Part shown: in pieces, positions 1 to 12,292 of the stretch | Layout of the letters: each line of letters begins with the position of its first letter | How positions within the stretch are numbered: position 1 is the first letter of the stretch | From: Takakia lepidozioides | Taxonomy: Eukaryota > Streptophyta > Takakiopsida > Takakiales > Takakiaceae | Assembly: GCA_030704615.1 (NCBI GenBank) | Contig: JAKLZA010000037.1 | Span: 1 to 25,000 of the forward strand | DNA: 25,000 nucleotides | Reading direction: 5' to 3' | Notes under the pieces: generated by a model | Seen by the model: only the letters and a program-made list of their open reading frames with translations | Database searches by the model: none | Told to the model about the DNA's origin: nothing | Made by a program: the position numbers and the translations under genes

Positions 1-254
1 CCCAATTTCAGCATGAGGCATACAGCGAGAGTGTCCTAGCCTCAAGCAGATGGAACTGCTGGACAATCAACCGGCAATACTAGTTCCAAAGGCCAACGCA
101 TAAACATGCACACTATAAAGCAACATTTCATAATGTGGAGGAAACTAGAATTTATTGTTGGACAGTAGAATACAAATTTTGCTACACATTGAGTTTAATG
201 GTTCAACAGCAAGAGTATCTTGTCAAATTGACAATTACACAAGTTGCAGTTCAA

Positions 255-2157
255 TCAATCGTTCTTTGGATTGATTTTATGGAGCTCAACTTTCTTCATC
301 AAGCTTTTGTCGCCCTGCTTGATCTTCCTCTCAATGTACTCGAACAAACTTCCATCATATACACCTCGAATAGCCTCCTTGCTCGCAAATCCCTCCTCAT
401 CCTTCACTAGCCAAAACGTAAAACCCCACTCCAGTTTTGCAGCAGTCCTGTTCAATATTACCCAGGTATGTTATAAATTTTTTTACAGCAATAAACTTCT
501 ATTGGACTACTGCCTTTAAACATCTTTTCCCTACCAATTACTACTCGATCCCATTCTCTAACAGTATCTGCAAACATTATCCAGATATGACATTCTTAAG
601 TGCAATCTATAAAGATGTACAGGGTTGAAAGACATTGAATCACCAGCCAAAGGGGTCGCTCGCATTGCGCAGGGCGTTAGTCATGTTCCAAAGTTCTGGG
701 TATGATATACGATCCGGATATGTCCGGGCGTATTTGATAAAAATCTCCTCGAATTTTCCTGGAACGAATCTGCCCTCTGTGTCATAAACTTCGCTGTCAC
801 TTCCATGCTTTGCTTTATGAATTCTTTCGATGTAGATGGGAAATCTTGGGTCTGGAATCCAACCCTGCATAGAAGGCGATGATTCAATTAAGCTAATCAA
901 GCGCGCTTGGATTAGACTGCAAGTAACAGAACTCAAATTTCTTAAGCAGTACACCACAATTGTATACAGATAGACACCAGGCATGCTTACATCATAGGTG
1001 ACATAGCTAAATGCCCCGTTGATAAATGCCGCTCCCAGAAATGATATAGTCGGACCCCATCCCAGCGCCCGGAAACCTGCCATTGAAGACACCCATGAGA
1101 TATCACGCCGCTTTCAAACCTCATCTCAGTTGCAAGTCGAACAACCATGAGGAGATTCAACCGAATTATCACCCACCTACTGGCTCTGGATGATGGAGAC
1201 AGATGCCTCACCTGCGTAAGTTTCTTGAGGGTAGATAACGCCATCCCCATCGCGATCAAAGAAAGCAACATGCTGTTGTAGCACAGTCATATTGTGAGGA
1301 TTGCGACCAGGTGTTCCTTCAGGATGCTCTGCATCCACTGCCACCAGTGCTCTTGGCAAATCTGCAATCACCAGGGGCCAAGAGGTCATCGTTACAGAAA
1401 ATTCAAAGTTCAAACATGTATCAAAAGTTCTTTATAGCAAGGAGACCTCGGGCATGAAGTTTTGATATCCATGGAGATCTATGCTATGTAATGGAGTGTG
1501 GCTAAAGGCGTTTCATCTCATTCGGGACAGTCAGTGAGAGCTCAGCTGGATATAGCCTCTCGAGCGGTAGCTTGCGTCGTTTGGACAACGATCGAGAATC
1601 ACGCTGGAGAGTACATAACAATGAGTGCTGGCCACCTGTCGTCGAGAGCCCATAGATCACCGTCTCGAAAGAGCCGGCTAGCTAGGTTTGAATACGATCA
1701 CTGAGAATTCACCAATTGCGATCGATTATTAGTTCTGGCGCAACAATAATCCCGTCACCTCAATCCTTCAACCTCCCTTGAAAGGTCATCCCTTGGACCC
1801 GAAACTCAGTAGTTTTGGAGTAGTTCAATCTCTCTCTCTATCTCTCTCTAATGCACCTCCAGATATGTAATCATGAAATTGCATTGCTGAGATACATGAA
1901 AGTTCGGAAGTGCCCAAACTGTGCACGAGGGCGTCCAAGGCCTCCACCGTAATCAATCTCTTCCTTTTCCACTCCGGACCCACACCGTCTGATCAGAAAT
2001 CCAAGCTGAATCGTTAGAACTTACAGGGCAGGTCAATAGGGATATTTGAAATGTTGCGTTCTTTAGTCACTGGGGCTCTCTTCGCGATTGTCTCATATGC
2101 TACCGAGCTGGCCTGCTTTCCAGGGGCCTCATCGACTTTGTAATCCGCTGCTGCCAT
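255..2157 (-). CDS. Caleosin / peroxygenase, complete five-exon gene (260 aa)
   Basis: Exons on the minus strand: 2157-2025, 1361-1212, 1076-991, 864-644 and 447-255. All junctions are GT-AG and the phases agree, giving 783 nt including the stop. Caleosins are lipid-droplet or ER-associated Ca2+-binding haem peroxygenases acting on fatty-acid hydroperoxides. Visible features: an APVT-type N-terminal motif; a single EF-hand loop, [12 protein letters not shown], at residues 80-91; the two histidines typical of the haem site, in QQHVAFFD (H75) and KAKHGSD (H143); a hydrophobic central hairpin around 103-135; and the C-terminal block [10 protein letters not shown] followed by DGSLFEYIE. Length matches the family (about 230-260 aa). 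The ATG at 2157 gives a family-like N-terminus, but an in-frame ATG at 2292 would add 45 residues. The proline knot (WIPDPRFP, 125-132) departs from the usual form. The family call is near certain; the exact start is less sure. Confidence 0.93.
1830..1849. repeat. CT/CTAT microsatellite in caleosin intron 1
   Basis: A short interrupted run of CT dinucleotides lies inside the 663-bp first intron (1362-2024) of the caleosin gene. On the coding strand it reads as GA repeats. No function can be assigned from sequence alone. Confidence 0.8.
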
Positions 2158-2610
2158 GATTCTGGTATTTCCACGTACTCTGCACTCAATAGTCTGCTTG
2201 CGTGATTGTCCTTCGGACTTGCGTATCAACCCCCCCAGCTTAATGTCACTTTTCCCAAACCCCTGAATTCCACAAGGAAGCGAGAAACTCATGAAATGCG
2301 TCCAACACTCTAATGAAGTGAGCTACCGAATTGAAGGGCAGCAATCTCTACACACATGTACACTTTAAGCACTGAGAGCGTGCCTCTCGTTTATATTGCG
2401 AATCTGGGCTACGTACAGTAATCCACTGTGGCAGCCAACAGAGAAAAAGACCCCTGGACAAGTGACACCATGGATACGCGTGTGGGGAGACATGGATTCC
2501 ACGTGTTTGGTCGAGTAATGGCCAATTGTGAATATGCATGGTTACACAGATGCACCACCTCTGCACTCTACGTCACCATTCTTCCTCCACACGTTGCCCA
2601 CCAACCACAC

Positions 2611-2644
2611 TTCCTTCCTTCCTTCCTTTTCCTTCCTTCCTTCC
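2611..2644. repeat. (TTCC)n microsatellite
   Basis: Tetranucleotide repeat of TTCC with one interruption (a short run of T). It lies about 450 bp upstream of the caleosin start, in its presumed promoter flank. Confidence 0.92.
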
Positions 2645-4354
2645 GCAATTCGTCCCCACGCAACCGAAGCATCTCTGCAGATCTTTTTACGCCACACTTG
2701 TGTCGCTGTGCAAGAAGACCCAACGTCCATCTAACTGCGCCCAACCCGATATGACCTGAAACGAAGCCACCGTGTACCAATATCACTGCTATACCTGCTG
2801 TGCGCTTGAGTAGCTCTCCTTTTGTTGGCCTGCTCCTTTACTTGTTAGCCGTTGCCTCCAATTCCTTGTACATGACGCCTTCACGAGCCGTGTGTTGTTG
2901 CCCACACAATTTGCATGTGAAGATTCTAAGGAGTTGTAGAGTCCTCGAATTCCTTGCTTTTAAGTTTTCTTAGAAGCGAGGAGGTGGTAGTGAGAAGTAA
3001 CTCCACACTGGACAGGACCGGTTACCATGGAAAGCAGATAACACCACAGTCACGAGCTGCTTCTCATTACCATCTCCATGACCGATAGGGAGCATGCTGA
3101 CAGGTATATTGTGTGTGCAGAGGAAGGAAGACAAAAGAGCTTGCAGGCAGCTCTACTTGTCACTCCTTGCCAACTGCAGTTTATCAATGGGCTGAACTTC
3201 AATAATGTACCTTGTTATCGCTACCCACCAAGGGAATTTCCACTCCAGCGTAGAAAGCATCTTCGGTTAGGAGGATTCCAAAATATTGGGTTTGCAACTT
3301 CCTTTGTGGACACATGCAATTAGTGCTCGCTTTGGTTGAAAGGAAAAATGCCAATTATTCGCAGCTCATGCTAGTTGGATTGAAATAGTACAGATCCCTG
3401 TTAGACTCCACATAGAAAGGTTGGCATTGAGTGTGCATTATTGAGAGTGACATTTAGACCTCAAAGAAGTGGTGATAACTCCAAACAGAGGCGCCGTGTA
3501 GATATCGTGTTGAAGCAGCAAAGACTGCCTGATGTTCAAGATGCCATGGGGGTCACCGCAACCCTAGAGCTACCCACTCAACATTGCATTGAGATGTGGG
3601 ATGTTGGGTCACAGTTGACGTCTGGTGGTCTTCTGGTCAATTTCACAACATTGTGCCAAGACCACACATAGACCTGGGACCATGTGTGTTTCCCTGTTGG
3701 GAATGGCCCTGGTGTCACCACAATAACAGATGCCATAGAGGCTTACCACAACAGAGCTTGCTGTGCATACAGCACCACTCTACACATGATAAGCCTCTGT
3801 CAGGTGACTCTGGATCTTTCTGAAGGAGACAGAGAGACTGTGATAACAGAAAACTCAAGATGGCTCCAACTTGAGCCACCCTCTGTCAGCTTGTACCTTC
3901 ACAAACTCAGCTAAAGCTCGGATATCATCATCGCTGATCCTTGGCCCGAAAGTACACTGCCCCCTCGGCGCACACTTTTCCCCATATCCCTACAGCAGAA
4001 ACAACACAGGAGTCTCACACATTTAGAAGAGGGACACGTCACATGAAACCTCTTCCCTCTTGCAAACACTGGACGACTGGACTTTCTACCAAAACTCCTG
4101 AAGGTGAAAAAAAAAAATCAGACTAAATACCTTATGATGCCGGGTCATAAAAGAGCATTGTGGATAACACCCTACGAACCCATGAGTGGATGACAAGCAT
4201 TTCTATACCAACCATGTTGGTAAGGGAGGTAGACCAACATATACTTCAAATGAAGGAGTGATTGCACACTTAACCCATTGTTAGCATATAGGTCAATCGC
4301 GACAATAAATCAACAGTTATTAGTCAAATTGCTTAGAGAAACTGCAAGACTTAC

Positions 4355-4514
4355 CGGCATTCTTTCCTTTCCTGAGTAGGTGATTCCACATACGTCATCC
4401 ACAGTGGCAAGCCCATTTCTGGTAGAAGATTCACAAAGTGGTCACCAGGGGGATCCAAGACAAAGATGAGGGTAACAGTGGTGGCAAAATAAGAGCTCAG
4501 TGTCCTCATGTCAC
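4355..4514 (-). other. Orphan candidate exon with good splice sites, no known homology
   Basis: On the minus strand a 160-nt open segment is bounded by an acceptor (GTAGCAG just before 4514) and a consensus donor (CCG then GTAAGT just after 4355). It encodes about 53 residues starting GDMRTLSSYFATT, with a hydrophobic stretch (TVTLIFVLDPP) and ending near ESPTQERKECR. I do not recognise the protein and found no matching partner exons nearby. It could be a relic exon, part of a decayed element, or chance. Confidence 0.2.
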
Positions 4515-7303
4515 CTGCTACATTTAGACTGAAAACTTTGACTGCCGTTAACATTCTCCATGAGATTCTGACCGAGTACTTCCAAAATAGAGGCAATGTA
4601 CATCTCACTCCATCGTACATGATCCAGTTCTACTATATTTCTCTTGGCCGTAACCACAGAAACTACATGCCAGAAAATATGCCAAAGGTTGTAGTGACCT
4701 GCCAAAATCATGAAGGCTTACAAGGGTGGCTCTTACCTCTCAAGGTCCTTACTAAACAAGGTCGCCCCCTACAATCAAGCAAACATCATCATGGTATTAA
4801 GAGTATGGGACCATCAGAGAAAAATGTCATGAAGAATTGAGACAAATCACTGCCAATATACAAGTTTTCAAGCACAGGCGAAGCTTTTTTGTTCCCCTAC
4901 ATATATGCTGAATGGACCATGGATAGTCAAGCTAACTGACCAATGTCAGTAGTCCTTGCAAGTGGACGGTACATGGTGAGTGGGATACTTGTGAAATTAT
5001 CTCTAGGAATTAGACTTTGCAGAATATCGGGAAGACGGGTGTAGATTGCTGTAGCCTGCATAGAGCCTAGACAGCAATACCAATTACCCTTGAAATGCCC
5101 CTGAGTATGTTAGAGCTTGAGGTTTCATACAGGCTGAAGAATGTTGCCACCCCCAGCATGACAACAGGAACATGTGTTCTGAAACACCATTGCTGGCCCC
5201 GCTTTCTCCAAAGCAAAAGCTGCTTGCACTGTACCAGTACCAGCAGATCAAACTCTTAGACTATCATTTGTGGTTCATGAACTCCAAAACCCTGGATTAC
5301 ACAAGAGTGGCTAAATTGTTCTGCGGACGATGGAAATACAAGTTTAGCCATGCCAAAACATGTGTTGTAGCAGGAGTGAGCTGCTAGCCCCCAAAACAGT
5401 GCTATTCAGACCTGTAGATCAGGAGTAACTACTCCATCTTAATTATGATGGCAATCCCCAGAAAGATGCTCGTCTCCACGCTACCTTTTACCGTCTCCCT
5501 TCTGTTGCATTGACTCAGGTGCAGGGCAGATTGCCACAGGGCTACAGCAAGCAAAACCTAAGAACACATCTATGCTATCTGCTGGTAACATTTCGAATTC
5601 GAACAAGATGGTTTTTGAGGCATCCAGGCATCCGAGGCACACATAAAGAAAAGAAAAACTTGCTCACTGTTCATAGAAGACCACCCAATAACTGTGGAAG
5701 CTCCAATAGCCACCATAGCCGCTTTGATAACAGATGAGAGCCTTGAGTTCTTGGGGCCTTCAACTACTTTGCAAATACTTCTGCCATCCGCTAAGTCCCA
5801 TTCACGTTTGTGTTTACTTCTTCAACATCACAAGAGGTGAACTCACCAATCATTGCAGCATCTGACCCAGTCCAAAATTGCAGGAGTCTGGGATGCCATC
5901 TTGCCATGATTGGGCATTAACTATGATCTATACACTAAAAAGAAAACCCTCGCTAAAACTTGGAACATGTTAGCCAAGCTACCTGAAGTTCATATCACCT
6001 ATGATCAAAACCGTTTTTTCGCAAGGGAAGTGCTCTGGAGGCATAAGAAAGGGACAGGCTGATGATCTGGAGCTTCACCATGAAAGAACGGAAAAGACAT
6101 TGTTTCAGTCCTGACTGCCTCAAGAACTACAAAATACCTTCTGTAATGAGCCTTACCCAGAATGTTACATTCTGCCCGTGCAGTTCCCAGTGTGACTGGC
6201 AGTGCAGTCACACCCACATGTGTTGCTAGTCTTTTGAAGTGCCAGGCTACAGAAGCAATGCTGATATTAGTATCATGCTTTCTGAAAGGATGTCAAAGCA
6301 AGCCCACTCGTCTACCCTCAATTAGGGTCAATTTCCAAGGGGTATCATAGCAAACTTTAACAGGGAACAGACACCATCTGTAACCCTTGAAAATAGAAGT
6401 GCGCAGCTATGGATGAAAACACAACCGTGTGGACCTCATTACCGTTTCTAAAGGTGACAATCCGCAAGAGAGACGATCCAGCAACCGCATCCTGTAAGGT
6501 GGGGTCACAGATAAAATCAAACGGGGAAAACTAATTTCTTCTGAGGATCGACGATACTGTTTTCAATCCCAGGGATAATTTCACTTGTGTAATTTAGACG
6601 CAGGCAGGATGTGTAAGTTAAATCATCAGTGTATGCTTGGCTACAATATCCTAGACATAGGCCACCCGGGATATGTCCCCTTTCCCCTGGTCAGAAATTT
6701 CAGCACAAATAGACTATGGAACTGCCTTACCTCCTCACAATCCTCCAGCATAAGTCTAACTAGTCTGTAACATAAAACGGAGTGACAGTGGCGGCGAGTG
6801 AATCGGCACCGCATCGGTGATATTTGAGATCCACCGCAGCACAGTGATCTTATGCACTTCTCAATGCGCGCGCGCTCAGTTGGTGCGCGAAACAAAGGAA
6901 ATTCGATGTCCGAGAGAATTCTAGCCACAGATAATACCCATGCGAATAAGCATAGAATGATACAGTATGGGAACAATGCTCATACCAATCACCCAAACGA
7001 GGTTTCCATCACCTGGGTCCCCGCAGTTAGTTGTCACCCACAAAATGACTGTCAACTGAGCTGGCGCCGGTTGCCCATTGAGCCCGGGAAATTTTTCTTA
7101 CAGCTCAAGAGACACAGAACACTAGGAAAAGATCAAGGGTCACAAAATACCTGGGTAAATGAGGTTGACCTCTGTGCACCCAGCTTTCGGCCATGGCCGG
7201 CAGCTGAAAGCCTGACACTTGAAGAAGCCGTAGGCATGCTCAGACCCAAAACTGCAATTGGCCCTCCTGTCACCCACGCCCTCGAGGATGCCATTATAGA
7301 AAG

Positions 7304-7306
<3 letters not shown>

Positions 7307-7340
<34 letters not shown>
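7307..7340. repeat. (GA)17 tract upstream of the zinc-knuckle gene
   Basis: An uninterrupted GA dinucleotide run of 34 bp ends 100 bp before the ATG at 7441, in the presumed 5' UTR or core promoter. GA/CT tracts are common there in plants and can bind GAGA-binding BBR/BPC factors; a regulatory role here is inference. It also creates a spurious Arg-Glu repeat in an overlapping open frame. Confidence 0.93.
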
Positions 7341-7343
<3 letters not shown>

Positions 7344-7440
7344 ATTGCCTGCTCTAGCACCACACTTTGCGACTTCGGAGAGACGAGTGTGCGTTGGGAA
7401 ACAAGTCGCACTTCGCAGCTGGGTGGATGAAATATGAAAA

Positions 7441-10233
7441 ATGCGGGTGGAGGATGTACTCTGTCCGACAGAAAGGCCCAGCGGGAAGGAGAGGGGAGAG
7501 TTGAGGAAGCACGACAGCCGGCGTGCTCATCAGCTATGGAAACGTGCTCTCACAGACCCCTTCTTCAGTGCTCCCTTTCTCCACTCTCGTCGCAGGAATC
7601 GGCACTATATGGGCAGCTCAGGGCCCTGCCATCGCTGTGGGCGGGGCGGGCATTTGGCTCGGGACTGCTCTCTGCATACCTGCTTTAGATGCAATGGGTG
7701 GGTCTTCTCTCTCGTGCTCTTTTGCCTCCGTTCCTCTGATTTTTGGTGTATTTTTGTTCCGATTTTTTTGGATTTCTTTAGATAATTGTATCGTCGTTTA
7801 AGGTACTGCACCATTTAGTAGGATGTTACGTCTCTTCCAAGAGGCTGTTTGCTGTGGTGGGGAGATAGTTGTAGATCTTAGTGCGCCTCCTGACTAAACC
7901 GCGCCATGCTAGGTTTCCGGGAAGAGATGCTCTCGAGTAAACGATTTTCATTCTTATATCTCAATTTAGTGCAATCAATACAAGTAGAAAACACCACATT
8001 AACTGCAAGTGAAAGCAACACTTCTATTCCGAGTTTGTAATTCAGGAGGGCCTCTATTGCATTGGTTGTTGTTGATTTCCTCTCCAAAAATTGTCAATCT
8101 TCAGTAAAAAGCAGACTACGCGGAAGATATCGCAGAGCGTGAATCTGCCTCCCTCTCTGGGTTTAGGCTTTCCATTGGAAGGTTTGGAAGTGAAGGTGGT
8201 CTAGCCTACCCTCATTTAAGAAACAACTTTGTAATGGCCAGAGGAAGCTCACAATAAGAGAGAGATTAATTTCTGAATCACAGCTATGGTTCACCCATGA
8301 TCGGAGTAATCACTAATGTTCACATGGGTACTGTCGAGGTGCACAAGTTGCAGATCGTAGTTGTAGTCAGAGCTGCTCTCGAGGGTTTCCGCGTTCATGT
8401 GAATTACTGAGTAAGTCTCCAACGTTTGAATTCAAACAGAAAATATTTTCAAATTAGGGTTGGCATGTCAAATGAGAGGGGGAGAGCTCAAAAGGACCAA
8501 ATCCTTGCACCTGTTTTGGGTTGATGGGGGCAGGAGGGGGCACATGGCGTGGGAGTGTGTGGAGGGTGTGACATGCAGTCGGTGTGGAGAACGTGGCCAT
8601 CTCCAGCGCAACTGTAAAAACGTTTCTTGTCACAAGTAAACTTCCTAAAACTTTTAATACCAAAAAAATTGGTCAATTGAGCCTTATCTCGAGTGTACGA
8701 AATGACAAGGCTATGGAAGGACCCAGATGCCGGCAGGGATGTTTTAAAACCAGTTACTATGTAACTGAAGGGAAGATGCTTTCCAGATTTTTATCTCCAA
8801 CCTAGTCAATGAGTGTGGAAATCTCCATAGATTCCTTTCCAGGAGAGAGCTTCTAATGGTGTTGACAGTGCTTTTCATAGGTGCGGGCGAAGGGGGCACA
8901 TTGCAAAATTTTGCAATGATCCATTTGCGAAGGTATCTTTCTAGGTCCTTCAATGCCACGTTTGTCTCATCTCTAGTAGGTAGAGGGGCTCAGTAGCATT
9001 GCTACATATTGCTTTATATATGATGGTTATGTCCGCTCTATCTTGAACACCCAGTCAATTCATTTGCAATTATTTCTCTATTGGGTTTGAGTTTCATACT
9101 GTAATGAATCGAAAACCCCAAAAAGATAGGTATCGTTTAGGGTCTGTGCCTTTGAAGAGTGAGCCAAAGCTTCCTGACAGGGCAACTAGCAATGAGTACT
9201 CTCTCTTCCGTAAGCTCTTTGGGCTTTTTGTGGATGTTAAGTTTGTCCTTTCTGTCTCACTCCAAACTGGGTGCAGGGTTTATGCCCACAAGGCTACCGC
9301 AATGGAAGTTATGATCTGAAAGATAGATGAGTTTATCCTGGTTCACCTACTTCTGGATCCAGAAGGTTTCGTATTTTGGCCGGCAGTATCCCTCAGTAGT
9401 TGTTTTCATAGCTAGTGTGCTCATGCAACGTCATAGCACTACTTTGAATAATGGAGTTTTGGGGCAATTTATAGACAAGGGTATGACTTACTATGCCTGC
9501 GCGTTTGCAGGCTGCAGAGGCTGAGAAACAGGAACGGCAACAGGCCCTGTGTATAGCTCGGGCTGCAGGAAACCACACTTCAGCCACAGGAGAAGAGGGA
9601 GCCTCATCAGAAAGCCGGGTGGCACGCCAGAGGGGTGCTCGACCAAGTCCTTGGGATGGTTTAGGTATGAGCAACCCTGGGGGGTCTTTGACAGAGGGAG
9701 GGAGAGACAAAAAGGATGGAGTGATTTCTCAGTTTGAAGTAGGAAGAAGAGTGCCAAGCTCAGTAGAGGACACAAAAGGATGGAATGTGCATTCTGCCAC
9801 CATGAGCACTGAAGGGAAACCTTGTTTAAGTCAGGGCAGAGTTTCTGGAGTTAAAATACTGGGAGTGAAGCGGAAAGACAGCTTCAGCAGTGGGATTCCC
9901 GCATCTGTAAGATCACGACCCAATAATCTCAGTGGTCCTGTTGAGAGGAGGGAGCAGACAGAGGAGGTTGCAAGACTTGATGAGGCTGGAGAGCCTACCA
10001 GGTGGCATGGCCTGGTTGGGTATGGGAGTGAAGAGAGTGAGGAAGCAGGTGCTGATTGTCATAGGTCCAGCGACTGTGAAGCGGAGGAGAAAATCCTCAT
10101 TATGGGCATTCTCAGTGAGGTTAGTGAAGGTACGATCTGTAGAGAGGAAGTTTCTTCCAATGATAATAGGATTGGAGTTACGAGTCAATTGGATTGTGAT
10201 ACAGAACCATGCCAAAATTGTGGCAATTCATAG
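7441..10233 (+). CDS. Protein with four CCHC zinc knuckles, four exons (377 aa)
   Basis: Exons 7441-7697, 8534-8635, 8881-8932 and 9511-10233, joined by GT-AG introns in compatible phases (1134 nt including the stop). The model is supported because two knuckles are completed only by splicing. The four C-x2-C-x4-H-x4-C motifs are CHRCGRGGHLARDC (63-76), CFRCNGRGHMAWEC (81-94, across intron 1), CSRCGERGHLQRNC (100-113) and CHKCGRRGHIAKFC (118-131, across intron 2). Residues 1-62 are basic; 138-377 are polar and charged with no domain I recognise, ending PCQNCGNS. CCHC knuckles bind single-stranded nucleic acid, usually RNA, so an RNA-binding role is likely but the target is unknown. An in-frame TGA at 7435-7437 fixes the ATG at 7441 as the first available. 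It could alternatively be derived from a retroelement gag, but the multi-intron structure argues for a host gene. Confidence 0.82.
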
Positions 10234-11530
10234 CAGTGGTTGGTGCATTGAGGCCGGTCATCTGGAGTGAACACAAGCACATCAAATTGAGGGTACAAGA
10301 AATGGCAAGCCAGCTGCTGTTACATATCAATCTAATGATTCATCCACCCTCTCCTCTCACCGTCGAGGTACGTTGTAGAGCCATAAGGCTATAAAGCAAG
10401 CATTATCTACTGTTGGTGGAAGTAGGGTTGGCAAGGCCTTTCTCTCTACTCTCACAGGGTACAGAAACATTTCCAGCTTTTAGGGAGCATTGGCAATCTG
10501 GAGTGGAAGTGGTCATCAAGTGTAGGGGGCTACTTTCATGTAATTGATGGTTCACCGGATATGAAAGGTTGTTCTTTCTGTAGTGGAACTGGCCTGCAGT
10601 AACTAGCCCCAACCTCTTTCAAGGTGTGGTCTTTTGAGGAGCACAGTTCATGTCAACCCAGAACATATGCACTTGGGAACTAGTATGAGATTAGGAGAAA
10701 CTACCAGATAGCCTCCCAGATGTCCAAGATGTGCTGAATACTGTACATAAAGACCTGCACAATGTTCCCCATTGTAAGCTAAGCCTTTCTAGTTTGAGGG
10801 GAACATGTACAATCGCATTGCGATCAGTTCCCTTGTGATATCATGCACATAGATTCTGGGCTTGGTCTTTTTCATTCCACAAGCTGATCACAGCTATTGA
10901 ATGTCTCTTCTGCTGCCGGACATGGGATACTGCTGCCCTCTCATAGGAGTCTGGACCTTGGCTCGGTCTCAGATCATTATGCTGCCTTTCCACTTGCCTC
11001 TGCTTCTAGGAGACTGGCTTCTGCCTCTGGTGTTACCTTTCCCTCATTTCTCCTCCACCTTTTGTCGTAGTGATGAGAGCCTCACACATCAGGGCAGTAT
11101 TGGGCTCAATAGGAGCTATGATTCAACCACTAGTTGCTCTGCTCACACATCTGCTTGCCATTTCACCCCACATAACTGACCCCATAATTTCCACAGAGGT
11201 GCAGACAGATGGCAACACAGAAAAATTTCTCTCTGCAAAGCCCAGTTTGGGCACTGAATGCAGCTTAATGGATAGCGGGGTTTACTGAACCTTGACTCAT
11301 ATGTACCTTACTACTGAGAGGTAAAGAGAGAGGGTAAAGAGACAAAAAGGTATTGATCCACCGCGGCGTGATTGCTTATTCATGGAGAGAACAATCTGGT
11401 TACATTAGATGGAGTTTCAGTGTGAGGATGGCCCCAAGTGACAGACACTTCCATTTTCACCAATACATATCATGTTTAGAAAGTTTTGGTAGTGTGATAG
11501 AAAGTACACTATTTGAACTACGCTCACACT

Positions 11531-11630
11531 CTGCTTAATTTTCAGTGAGTTGCCAAGATACACAAACATCATCTGGTCCAAACACTGCTTTATTTTCAGT
11601 GAGTTGCCAACAAACATCACCTGGTCCAAA
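11531..11630 (+). repeat. Two-copy direct tandem repeat, period 54 bp
   Basis: Copies at 11531-11584 and 11585-11630 share the blocks TTTTCAGTGAGTTGCCAA and CTGGTCCAAA in the same order; the second copy lacks about 8 bp in the middle. This is consistent with a recent local duplication. No coding role is visible. Confidence 0.8.
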
Positions 11631-12208
11631 GAGTAGGGTGTATTTGTAGCAGCTAAGAGAAGAACCTGTGTCGCAGTTGCCAAGACCCTGTCAAAAACTG
11701 CCCATTCCAGAGACGTCCAAAAGCTCCACACCACTACACACTCCACAACAAGCCTAATTACCGCAGAAGTGACAACTTCAAGGATCTGAGAGATCTCCAA
11801 TCTTCATCTCCAATCTTCTCCAAACAAAGACCAGACCAAGTAGGTATGCTAGTAAAGGAAACCAAGATTGGCAAGAACTCAGTGAATGTGGATTGATGAT
11901 TGCAACTGACAATGGATTGTTGAGCGAGCTAAAAGTTTGCAAAGCACTTTGGCATAGATCTAAAAACGGACAAAACGAAAAGCTATGTCACCGCTCCAAA
12001 TGGCAAAAAAGCTACGTATGATGGGTTTTGTCAAGGTTGGGTAGCGCGGGCATTCCCCAAACTTCCGCTATATTTCCCTGAAATTTCCACTGCGAAATGA
12101 AATTGGCGAAACTTATAATTATGCGAAACTAACACATGAAGGACAAGAGCCCCTATACATGATAAACATGTTACCCTATAGGCGTGGCTTTTTCTTCATA
12201 ACAGTCAC

Positions 12209-12292
12209 TTTGTGCCCATATCACCAAGTATTTCTCACTGCAATCTTCACTTGTGTTTAGTTTGTGCGCATATCACCAAGTATTTCTCGCTA
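12209..12292 (+). repeat. Two-copy direct repeat, spacing 52 bp
   Basis: A near-identical block of about 32 bp beginning TTTGTGC and containing ATATCACCAAGTATTTCTC occurs at 12209 and again at 12261. The copies differ at only a couple of positions. A telo-box-like motif lies about 25 bp after the second copy. Confidence 0.8.

Larger units (their letters stand above)
2158..7306. other. Non-coding interval between caleosin and the zinc-knuckle gene
   Basis: About 5.1 kb divergent between the caleosin gene (minus) and the zinc-knuckle gene (plus), so it should hold both promoters. Open frames are short and overlap on both strands, and none resembles a family I know. It contains a TTCC microsatellite and one spliced-looking orphan segment on the minus strand (4355-4514). 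A short perfect hairpin sits near 6189-6212 (arms gtgtgact/agtcacac). I saw no tRNA, intact transposase or reverse transcriptase. Confidence 0.6.

Noticed and set aside
6852-7430. A 192-codon open frame with a long Arg-Glu repeat just before the CCHC gene
   Set aside because: The repeat is the GA microsatellite read in frame; the rest has no recognisable domain, and the opposite strand is also partly open. Probably leader or promoter sequence.
11417-11800. Minus-strand 127-codon frame
   Set aside because: It spans the tandem duplication, which produces its internal repeat (NSLKIKQ twice); no domain is visible.
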